This document shows, piece after piece, positions 1-5,480 of a stretch of 7,476 nt of DNA; position 1 is the first letter of the stretch, and every line of letters begins with the position of its first letter. A program made the position numbers and the translations under genes. A model generated the notes under the pieces. The model saw only the letters and a list, made by a program, of their open reading frames with translations, had not been told where the DNA came from and ran no database searches. Source of the DNA: Candidatus Competibacteraceae bacterium (lineage in GTDB: Bacteria > Pseudomonadota > Gammaproteobacteria > Competibacterales > Competibacteraceae); NCBI GenBank assembly GCA_012032855.1, contig JAAUQA010000149.1, positions 1 through 7,476 on the forward strand, read 5' to 3'.

Positions 1-1
1 C

Positions 2-679
2 GGATCGTCGCGGTTTCTTCAGGGCGTTGCCGAGGACACTATCATCCTGACCGGGCTACCTCAAGACCGGGTCACGGTAGTGCGCAATCCGGTTATCACT
101 CCACGGCTATTGCGATTAGCCAGGGAACCGGTAGCGCACCCTTGGTTCACCGATCAAGGCCCGCCGATCATTTTGGGCGCAGGCCGGCTGACCCGGCAAA
201 AAGATTTCCCTACGCTGTTGCGGGCGTTTGCAGCGGTTCGGCGTGAACGACCAGCACGGTTGATGATCTTAGGCGCAGGCAAGCAACAGGCCGCCCTACA
301 GGCGCAAGCCACGCACTTGGGGATAGCCGATACACTGACACTGCCGGGTTTTACTGATAACCCGTATGCGTATATGGCAAAGGCGGCAGTCTTCGCCTTG
401 TCATCGCTTTGGGAAGGCTCGCCGAACGTGCTGACTGAAGCATTGGCTTTAGGCACCCCCGTGGTCGCTACCGACTGTCCCAGCGGTCCAAGAGAGATAT
501 TACAAGAGGGCCGATTCGGTCCTTTAGTGCCGGTTGGCGATGCTGCGGCATTAAGTCAAGCGATAGTGCAAATGCTGGACAATCCACCGGATCCCGATGT
601 GCTGCGCGCTGCAGTTCATGAATATGATTTGGATTACAGTGTCAACGGTTATCTGAGAGCTTTGAATCTTGCAGCGTGA
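2..679 (+). CDS. Glycosyltransferase family 4 (GT-B fold), 3' part, truncated by the window start
   Basis: The reading frame is open from base 2, so the 225 visible residues are the C-terminal part of a longer protein; a GTG at 80 in the same frame is internal, since good family sequence (TGLPQDRVTVVRNPV) surrounds it. The visible part is the nucleotide-sugar-binding half of a GT-B enzyme. It opens with the GAGRLTRQKDFPTLLRAF block, typical of the start of the C-terminal Rossmann domain, and continues to LWEGSPNVLTEALALGTPVVATD. The latter contains the EX7E pair of retaining GT4 enzymes (Glu codons at 413-415 and 437-439), followed by a DCPSGPREIL loop. Such enzymes transfer a sugar from a nucleotide donor to a growing glycan, usually at the cytoplasmic face of the inner membrane during LPS, capsule or exopolysaccharide assembly. 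Donor and acceptor cannot be told from this fragment. The next gene starts 54 bp downstream and is unrelated in function. Confidence 0.9.
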   Translation, partial: GSSRFLQGVAEDTIILTGLPQDRVTVVRNPVITPRLLRLAREPVAHPWFTDQGPPIILGAGRLTRQKDFPTLLRAFAAVRRERPARLMILGAGKQQAALQAQATHLGIADTLTLPGFTDNPYAYMAKAAVFALSSLWEGSPNVLTEALALGTPVVATDCPSGPREILQEGRFGPLVPVGDAAALSQAIVQMLDNPPDPDVLRAAVHEYDLDYSVNGYLRALNLAA

Positions 680-733
680 AGCCTATTTAGCGCTGTAATG
701 GCAGTCCGGATTAAGAATAAGAGTGAATCACTG

Positions 734-1477
734 ATGACGCGATTGGCAATCATTGGAGGCACGGGCCTCACTTCCTTGGAAACGCTGAATATTAACCACC
801 GGGAGCTGGTTTCCACTCCTTACGGCGAGCCCTCGGGGCCGCTGGTCTACGGTCAACTATCCGACAAGCCGGTGGTGTTTCTGGCCCGGCACGGGCAGGG
901 CCACACGATTCCGCCGCATAAAATCAATTATCGAGCGAATGTCTGGGCTCTGAAACACATCGGCGTGGACAGGGTGATCGCTATCGCTGCTGTCGGTGGT
1001 ATCGGCCGCGAAATGGCGCCGGGCTGCTTGGCTTTTCCCGAGCAAATCATTGATTACACCTGGTCCCGTCGGCACACCTTTTTCGAAGATGATTTATCCC
1101 ACGTCACCCATATCGATTTCACCCATCCCTATTGTGAAACGCTGCGTGCCGATTTGATAGCAGCAGCACGCCGGGCCGGTCTTGAAGCGCGGGAATACGG
1201 CACGTATGGAGCCACCCAGGGACCGCGTCTGGAAACGGCGGCGGAGATCCGCCGTTTGGAGCGGGACGGCTGTGATTTAGTGGGGATGACCGGAATGCCT
1301 GAAGCGGCGTTAGCCCGCGAAATCGGCTTAAACTATGCTGCTTGTGCCGTCATAGCTAATTGGGCGGCGGGCAAGAGCGAAGACGAAATCACTATGGAAG
1401 CCATTCAACGGCAACTCGTGAACGGTATGGACAAGGTTAAGCTCCTGCTGCGCCAAGTGATTCCCCGGCTGGCCTAA
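734..1477 (+). CDS. S-methyl-5'-thioinosine phosphorylase (MTAP/PNP family)
   Basis: A 247-residue member of the PNP/MTAP phosphorylase family, the normal length for it. I chose the ATG at 734, preceded by GAGTGA, because the protein then begins MTRLAIIGGTGL with the phosphate-binding loop at the N-terminus; an in-frame ATG at 698 would add 12 residues unlike the family. Landmarks in order are IIGGTGL, FLARHGQGH, INYRANVWALK, AAVGGI, IDYTWSR, HVTHIDF, TQGPRLETAAEI and VGMTGMPEAALARE. The enzyme splits 5'-methylthio-purine nucleosides with phosphate to give methylthioribose-1-phosphate and a free base, salvaging the by-product of polyamine synthesis in the cytoplasm. The C-terminal base-recognition stretch reads VIANWAAGKS and lacks the Asp-containing motif that adenine-specific MTAP enzymes use. 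As I recall it, this matches Pseudomonas PA3004, which prefers methylthioinosine. Annotation as mtnP (MTA phosphorylase) is the alternative. Confidence 0.9.
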   Translation: MTRLAIIGGTGLTSLETLNINHRELVSTPYGEPSGPLVYGQLSDKPVVFLARHGQGHTIPPHKINYRANVWALKHIGVDRVIAIAAVGGIGREMAPGCLAFPEQIIDYTWSRRHTFFEDDLSHVTHIDFTHPYCETLRADLIAAARRAGLEAREYGTYGATQGPRLETAAEIRRLERDGCDLVGMTGMPEAALAREIGLNYAACAVIANWAAGKSEDEITMEAIQRQLVNGMDKVKLLLRQVIPRLA

Positions 1478-1494
1478 ACCCATCAGGCCACCGG
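1465..1494. terminator. Possible bidirectional terminator hairpin between convergent genes
   Basis: The arms CCGG-C-TGGCCT (1465-1475) and AGGCCA-CCGG (1485-1494) pair over 10 bp with a single-base bulge and a 9-base loop. The hairpin covers the stop codon of the phosphorylase gene and lies 21 bp from the end of the convergent minus-strand gene. No clear T tract follows on either strand, so termination activity is an inference from position and structure. Confidence 0.35.
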
Positions 1495-1514
1495 GTACGC
1501 TGATATGGAGCCGA

Positions 1515-1865
1515 TCAACGGTGATGGAAAGGATACCCCCAATAGAAATGAGAGCCGGGGCGGGGGTAGTAATAGCGTGGCGGCGGCGGAGCATAGCCCC
1601 GATAGTAGTGAGGCCGCCGATGATGCTTATAGTAATGCTTACGATGATACTTACGATGATGATGCCGTCTATGTTTTCTATATTCCCGGTCATACCGATC
1701 ATATCGACCATAACCTCTACCGTGATGACGGTGATCAACGGGCATGAAAACGTGCGCATCGTTTTCGGCGACGTGTATAGCGCTGGTTTGCCCTGCGTTC
1801 ACTGTACTAAAACCCGACAGTAACAAAGCCAGAATCGATACACCTATGGATAAAGGGGTTGTCAT
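1515..1865 (-). CDS. Small secreted His/Tyr/Arg-rich low-complexity protein
   Basis: A 116-residue protein of unknown function. The start is well supported: on the minus strand GGAGGG lies about 8 bases before the ATG (codon at 1863-1865). Residues 1-24 form a classic Sec signal peptide (MTTPLSIGVSILALLLSGFSTVNA, cleavage after VNA), so the mature chain is expected in the periplasm, envelope or medium. From about residue 44 it is an extreme low-complexity chain of HRHH, RYDRYD, HRRHHH and YYKHHRR blocks, then a proline/tyrosine stretch (APPPPRYYYPRP) and an aromatic end (FYWGYPFHHR). The mature part has about 17 His and 15 Tyr. Such a composition could bind metals, polyanions or surfaces, but no known domain is visible. 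Other frames here are also open, as expected of a repetitive stretch; only this frame combines a strong RBS with a signal peptide. It is divergent from the DUF4124 gene, whose C-terminal half has a similar composition. Confidence 0.75.
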   Translation of the reverse strand: MTTPLSIGVSILALLLSGFSTVNAGQTSAIHVAENDAHVFMPVDHRHHGRGYGRYDRYDREYRKHRRHHHRKYHRKHYYKHHRRPHYYRGYAPPPPRYYYPRPGSHFYWGYPFHHR

Positions 1866-1915
1866 AGGCAGAACCCTCCAAACTATAAAGCTTGACCTTA
1901 GCTCCGGTATGACTG

Positions 1916-1980
1916 AACCTATCCTGAATGGATCAAAAGGATAGAGGGGTAAATGCGTTAGCTGTGGGGAACCCTATCCT
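1916..1980. repeat. Two direct copies and one inverted copy of CTATCCT, able to form alternative hairpins
   Basis: CTATCCT occurs at 1919-1925 and again at 1974-1980, with its exact reverse complement AGGATAG between them at 1938-1944. The middle copy can pair with the left copy (7 bp, 12-base loop) or with the right copy, where extra GGGGT/ACCC pairing extends the stem. The element sits in the intergenic region between the divergent genes at 1865 and 2047. It may be an operator or a leader structure; its function is not shown. Confidence 0.4.
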
Positions 1981-2046
1981 CGTCTAAAGCTTCAAATAAT
2001 CAAACTCCTTTAATTCAGGCAAAGTGCATTTTGCGGAAGGCTGATC

Positions 2047-2655
2047 ATGCGTCAGATACTGTCAATAGTATTATTAAGTAGCTTGTTGCTACCCCTCGGT
2101 GTCGTCAGTGCTCCGATCTATAAATGGATTGATGAGGCAGGCCAAACGCACTACGGTAACCAGCCCCCGCAGACCGTCCAGAACCCGGAACCCCTCGAAT
2201 TCGAAGCGGTTGCCGATGATCCGGCACGACGGTTGGCGGCGCAACAGTCGCTCAACGACATCGTTGCCTTGGCCCAACAGTGGGAAGCAGAGCGATTGAC
2301 GCGGCAACGACAGCAACGTGAAGACCATTTGCGCGCACTGGAAACGGCCTATTATGAGCGCGTACTTGAAGAACAAGCGCTTGCCGTGGAGGATGAACCG
2401 GATCGAGTGCGTATCCCTTACACCGCTGATTACCCGTATTATCGCCCCTACCCTTATCGTCATCGTCCTTATGCCCACCATCGCCGTCATCAGGCGGAGT
2501 TTAGCCTGTCTATCGGTGCTACCAAGGGCAATTATATCGGGCCTCGACCGGAACGGCCTGCCAAGCAGCATAGGGGACACCAACGGCCCGATCGAATCAG
2601 TTCAGATCGCCGAACGCCGCGTGCAAGACCCCGCGCGGTAGGACTGGCCGATTAA
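2047..2655 (+). CDS. DUF4124 domain-containing secreted protein
   Basis: A 202-residue exported protein. The ATG at 2047 has GGAAGG six bases upstream and is followed by a signal peptide (MRQILSIVLLSSLLLPLGVVSA). The mature chain begins PIYKWIDEAGQTHYGNQPP, the hallmark of DUF4124: a short beta-rich module just after the signal peptide in many proteobacterial envelope proteins, of unknown biochemical role. Residues about 58-115 are charged and rich in Gln, Glu and Arg (LAAQQSLNDIVALAQQWEAERLTRQRQQRE) and probably form a helix or coiled coil. Residues about 124-150 are a Tyr/Pro/Arg/His stretch (YPYYRPYPYRHRPYAHHRRH), and the tail is basic. The composition echoes the divergent minus-strand gene at 1515-1865, suggesting but not proving a common location or ligand. 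No enzymatic motif is visible. Confidence 0.85.
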   Translation: MRQILSIVLLSSLLLPLGVVSAPIYKWIDEAGQTHYGNQPPQTVQNPEPLEFEAVADDPARRLAAQQSLNDIVALAQQWEAERLTRQRQQREDHLRALETAYYERVLEEQALAVEDEPDRVRIPYTADYPYYRPYPYRHRPYAHHRRHQAEFSLSIGATKGNYIGPRPERPAKQHRGHQRPDRISSDRRTPRARPRAVGLAD

Positions 2656-2678
2656 TTCCCCCGCGTGCCAAGTTGGAA

Positions 2679-2700
2679 CCTGCGGTATAGTAAGCGCAGG
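2679..2700 (+). terminator. Weak intrinsic terminator candidate after the DUF4124 gene
   Basis: CCTGCG (2679-2684) pairs perfectly with CGCAGG (2695-2700) around a 10-base loop. A partly T-rich stretch (TATTTGTGTT) follows. The stem is only 6 bp and the T run is broken, so this is a tentative call 24 bp downstream of the stop codon. Confidence 0.35.
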
Positions 2701-2774
2701 TATTTGTGTTGGTGAATAGTTTTGGCATAGCATTAGTCGGACTGATTATTGCTTGGTTGTGACTGGTAAAAATC

Positions 2775-3092
2775 GTGAAATTAAGTGAGCGTTGGTCTTC
2801 CTGGGTGAATCGCATCGGTGTGACGGCCGTATTGGTTTTAGCGCTGGGACTCGGCATTGCCATGTCTATGGCTATCTTTTCCCTTTTATTGGGACTGGGT
2901 GTGGTTGTCGGGGGCTGGTTGTGCTGGCAGAGTTGGCGTATCCGCCGGCAAATGAGGAAACAGGGTGTTGCCGGCAACGCCGAATTCATTGATGCAGAAT
3001 ATGAAGTGCAAATTGAAACGCTGCGTTTGGATAACCAGCATTCCACTCATGAGAACGCTCAGCAAAGACCCGACGAAAATCGTCACATTTAG
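2775..3092 (+). CDS. Small two-helix inner-membrane protein, unknown function
   Basis: A 105-residue protein starting at GTG 2775; an in-frame stop at 2760-2762 bounds the start, and no strong Shine-Dalgarno is visible. Residues about 14-34 (IGVTAVLVLALGLGIAMSMAI) and 36-52 (LLLGLGVVVGGWLCWQ) form two adjacent hydrophobic segments, or one helical hairpin. Next come a strongly basic stretch (SWRIRRQMRKQG) and a polar C-terminal half rich in Glu, Asn, Gln and Asp. By the positive-inside rule the basic stretch places the C-terminus in the cytoplasm. I recognise no family. It lies 57 bp upstream of the response-regulator gene on the same strand, so cotranscription is possible. The hydrophobic N-terminal half and the basic stretch behind it make a chance ORF unlikely. 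Confidence 0.65.
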   Translation: MKLSERWSSWVNRIGVTAVLVLALGLGIAMSMAIFSLLLGLGVVVGGWLCWQSWRIRRQMRKQGVAGNAEFIDAEYEVQIETLRLDNQHSTHENAQQRPDENRHI

Positions 3093-3148
3093 CTCTGAAG
3101 GGCCTTCTATCGGCTCTGCTAGGGCAGCTTACGGGCCAATGGAAAATA

Positions 3149-4648
3149 ATGGCAGACCATGAACCTACGGTTTTCGTTGTCGACGACGACCCGGCGTTAC
3201 TTGGCTCACTAAGCCTGTTGCTCAAGGCTTCCGGTTTGCGCGTGTCGGTGCACCCCTCTGCCGAAGCTTTTCTTGACGCTTATGAACCCGATCAGCGGGG
3301 TTGTCTGGTGCTGGATATACGCCTGCCGGGCATGAGCGGTTTGGATTTGCAGGATACTCTGGCCGCTCGCCAAATAGCACTACCTATTATTGTGCTAACC
3401 GGCTATGCCGATGTGCCGGTCACTGCACGCGCCTTCCGCGCCGGCGCCTTCGATGTCATTGAAAAGCCCTATGAGTACCCAAAATTATTGCAACGGATCA
3501 GAGAAGCGTTGCACATCGAACCGGCCGGCGTAAAAGTCAATGAGCTTGCTCATCTTACCCTCGCTTCCCTGGGCGAGGGAGTGATAACAGCCAATATCGA
3601 AGGCAAAATCGAATACCTTAATCCCATTGCCGAGTATTTAACCGGTTGGCCGCTCAAGGAAGCTTGGAGCAAACCGCTGTCTGAAGTTTTCAAGGTCTGC
3701 GACGAAATTACTCGTGAACCGATTGCGCCGACCCATTTTCTGCACCAGCGAGCGCATGATGACGATCAGGATCAAACGGCGCGGATGGCATTGATTGACC
3801 GCAACGGGCGGGAATACGCGATTGATGAATCGGTGGCGCCGATCCGCGCTCCGAACGGAACGGTGCTAGGGACAGTGGTTATTTTCCATGACGCCACCCA
3901 GGCTCGCGCTACTGCCGATCAGCTGGCCTACCAAGCTGCTCATGACAGCTTGACCGGATTGGTTAACCGTCGAGAATTCGAACGCCGACTACACAAAGCG
4001 TTAGTCAGCGCGCGGGATAGAAATACCGAACACGTGTTGTTGTACCTGGATCTAGACCGCTTTAAACAAGTCAATGACCAAGCGGGTCATGCCGCCGGAG
4101 ATCAATTGTTATGTCAAATTGGCGATATTTTGGCGAACCAGTTACGGCAGCGAGATACTCTAGCCCGCTTGGGGGGTGACGAATTCGCCATTTTATTGGA
4201 ACACTGTCCTTTGGATCGTGGCGAACAGATTGCTCAGGATTTATGTCGAGCCGTTCAGGAGTACCGGCTGGTTTGGCGGGACAAAACGTTTTCGGTGGGC
4301 GTCAGCATGGGCGTCACCCGTATCCTTGCGAATAACGTCAACGCCGGTCAGGTTCTACAGCTCGCTGACGCGGCCTGTTACACGGCCAAGCAGCAGGGCC
4401 GTAATCGTATCCATGTCCATCGGGAGGAAGCCGAACGATCCCAGCGTTGGAATTGGCTCAGCTATCTGGACCGCGCTTTGAAGGAAGATCGATTACAATT
4501 ATTCCGTCAGTCGATTATGGCTTTGACCCCGGACAGTGTGGGCGACACTATGAAATCCTGTTGCGCATACAGGGGCCTGCGGATGAAACAGAAACCGTGG
4601 GTGCCCTGCTGCCTACTAACGAGCGCGCTCAGCTGGGACCGGTATTGA
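3149..4648 (+). CDS. Response regulator diguanylate cyclase (REC-PAS-GGDEF), EAL part displaced by a frameshift
   Basis: The ATG at 3149 has GGA five bases upstream. Residues 1-120 are a receiver domain of FixJ type: acidic pocket D12-D14, phosphoacceptor D56 in LVLDIRLPGMSG, T84 and K106, all present. A PAS domain follows (about 130-250, ASLGEGVITANIEGKIEYLNP), with no heme or flavin residue I can assign. The GGDEF domain (about 268-425) begins HDSLTGLVNRREFE, has the intact motif GGDEF at 342-346 and the product-inhibition site RxxD (RQRD, 333-336) five residues before it. It should therefore make c-di-GMP from two GTP and be feedback-inhibited. From about residue 466 the frame is wrong: an EAL domain starts (ALKEDRLQLFRQSI) but one base is missing near 4546, and the open frame ends after about 33 foreign residues. 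Repairing that base gives a 679-residue REC-PAS-GGDEF-EAL protein ending at 5187. The partner histidine kinase is not in the window. Confidence 0.85.
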   Translation: MADHEPTVFVVDDDPALLGSLSLLLKASGLRVSVHPSAEAFLDAYEPDQRGCLVLDIRLPGMSGLDLQDTLAARQIALPIIVLTGYADVPVTARAFRAGAFDVIEKPYEYPKLLQRIREALHIEPAGVKVNELAHLTLASLGEGVITANIEGKIEYLNPIAEYLTGWPLKEAWSKPLSEVFKVCDEITREPIAPTHFLHQRAHDDDQDQTARMALIDRNGREYAIDESVAPIRAPNGTVLGTVVIFHDATQARATADQLAYQAAHDSLTGLVNRREFERRLHKALVSARDRNTEHVLLYLDLDRFKQVNDQAGHAAGDQLLCQIGDILANQLRQRDTLARLGGDEFAILLEHCPLDRGEQIAQDLCRAVQEYRLVWRDKTFSVGVSMGVTRILANNVNAGQVLQLADAACYTAKQQGRNRIHVHREEAERSQRWNWLSYLDRALKEDRLQLFRQSIMALTPDSVGDTMKSCCAYRGLRMKQKPWVPCCLLTSALSWDRY

Positions 4649-5187
4649 ATCGCTGGATGCTGCGTGATGTGTTGCGGTGGTTGGTTCGCGACCCACAGCG
4701 TACCGCTGAACTGTTTGTCTGTTCGCTCAATTTATCCCGCCATACGTTGCAAGACGTTGAGTTCCCGGAATTTTTAAGCAATCGATTGGAGCGCTACGGC
4801 GTGCCCGCCGACAAACTCTGTTTTACCTTCAACGAAAACGCGATTACCGGTGACCATGATCAAGCCCGCCGCTTATTGGAAGCGATCAAAGCCATCGGTT
4901 GTCGGATCGCGATAGACAGTTTTGCCAGCACCTTGTCGGGTTTTTCCTACCTTAAACGAATACCGGTGGATTTCTTACGCATCGACGGGTATTTAATCAA
5001 GGATATTGTGGACGACCCGATGGCGTATGCTATGGTCAAATCCATCAATGAAGTGGCCCATGCGCTCGGGATCGCAACCATCGCCAAGCGAGTTGATGAT
5101 CCGGCGGTGATGAAGTCGCTCGAACAGCTGGGTGTGGACTATGCTCAGGGTTATTCAGTGGCCATGCCGGCACGCATTGAGCATTAA
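4546..5187 (+). pseudogene. Displaced EAL domain of the upstream regulator, degenerate active site
   Basis: This continues the preceding gene after the shift: GGC-GAC in the upstream frame is followed by CAC-TAT-GAA (HYEILLRI) one frame back, as if GACCAC had lost a C. No start codon with a ribosome binding site is seen at the boundary, so it is probably not expressed alone. The EAL fold is recognisable throughout: EIL for EAL, SLNLSR with its metal-ligand Asn, FNEN, IDSFAS, FLRIDG, TIAKRVD and DYAQGYSVA. Compared from memory with active enzymes, the first Glu of FEITE is Thr (codon 4825), the second Asp of DDFG is Ser (4918), the Lys of LKIDG is Arg (4978) and the Glu of AEGVE is Lys (5086). 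The EAL-motif Glu, the Asn, the first Asp and the Gln of QGY remain. Phosphodiesterase activity is unlikely; the intact ancestor may have used the domain as a c-di-GMP or GTP sensor. Confidence 0.8.
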
Positions 5188-5296
5188 CCGGGCGCGCGAC
5201 CCGGCTTGCGCTAATTTCAGAGCAGACTCCTTGCACCCCTTCAAGGCATATCACCCGCTTCACTGCACTACAATCTAACGCAAGTCATCGTACCGA

Positions 5297-5323
5297 TGTC
5301 GTTTATCGACGACAACCCGTTGT
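5297..5323. promoter_or_regulatory. Nested palindromes, candidate regulator-binding site upstream of dctP
   Basis: TGTCG (5297-5301) and CGACA (5310-5314) are inverted arms 8 bases apart, and GTCG/CGAC at 5298-5301 and 5307-5310 give a second overlapping pairing. ACAAC-CC-GTTGT (5312-5323) is an adjacent near-continuous palindrome. Lying 20-50 bp upstream of the sigma-54-like element, they could be sites for an activator or a repressor. This rests on symmetry and position only. Confidence 0.3.
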
Positions 5324-5345
5324 TCTAAAAAGCCCCACGCACAAA

Positions 5346-5360
5346 TGGCATAACAAATGC
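5346..5360 (+). promoter_or_regulatory. Candidate sigma-54 (-24/-12) promoter for the TRAP operon
   Basis: TGGCAT-N5-ATGC matches the consensus TGGCAC-N5-TTGC at all but two positions and has the exact 10-base spacing between the invariant GG and GC. It lies about 120 bp upstream of the dctP start. Dct-type uptake genes are known in several proteobacteria to use sigma-54 with DctD-like activators. The same bases also form a perfect inverted repeat GGCAT-5-ATGCC, so an operator is an alternative reading. No activator gene is in the window. Confidence 0.4.
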
Positions 5361-5480
5361 CCGATAGCCCACGCCCTCCGTAAGTTGATCTATTGTTAAA
5401 CTCACCTATTGTTAGGTGTAAGGATCAGTAGGCGATACACAAGGCTGTCGGCTTTTAACGAAAAAGTTACGAGAAAAAAC

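Larger units (their letters stand above)
5188..5480. other. Non-coding upstream region of the TRAP operon
   Basis: I see no gene in these 293 bp. Just after the regulator's stop codon, CCGGG (5188-5192) and CCCGG (5200-5204) can pair around 7 bases, but no T run follows. The middle holds nested palindromes (5297-5323) and a sigma-54-like element (5346-5360). Nearer the gene, CTATTGTTA occurs twice (5390-5398 and 5406-5414), and the second copy sits in CACCT-6-AGGTG. A weak sigma-70 alternative is TTGATC (5385) with TATTGT (5407) at 16-bp spacing. Confidence 0.6.

Noticed and set aside
1328..1759. Minus-strand frame of 143 codons rich in Ile, Val and Met
   Set aside because: It overlaps both the phosphorylase gene and the His/Tyr-rich gene in another frame. 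The Ile/Thr/Val runs are the expected shadow of the repetitive DNA, and no signal peptide or RBS supports it.
1505..1823. Two plus-strand frames (Asp/Tyr-rich and Met/Ile-rich) opposite the His/Tyr-rich gene
   Set aside because: They are antisense shadows of the low-complexity stretch; neither has a good RBS or a recognisable domain.
2089..2583. Minus-strand frame of 164 codons across the DUF4124 gene
   Set aside because: It is fully antisense to a gene with a signal peptide and a known domain.
2597..3046. Minus-strand frame of 149 codons
   Set aside because: It is antisense to the membrane-protein gene and shows no family features.
5188..5204. CCGGG/CCCGG hairpin after the regulator gene as a terminator
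   Set aside because: The stem is only 5 bp and no T run follows, so it is mentioned only in the description of the region.
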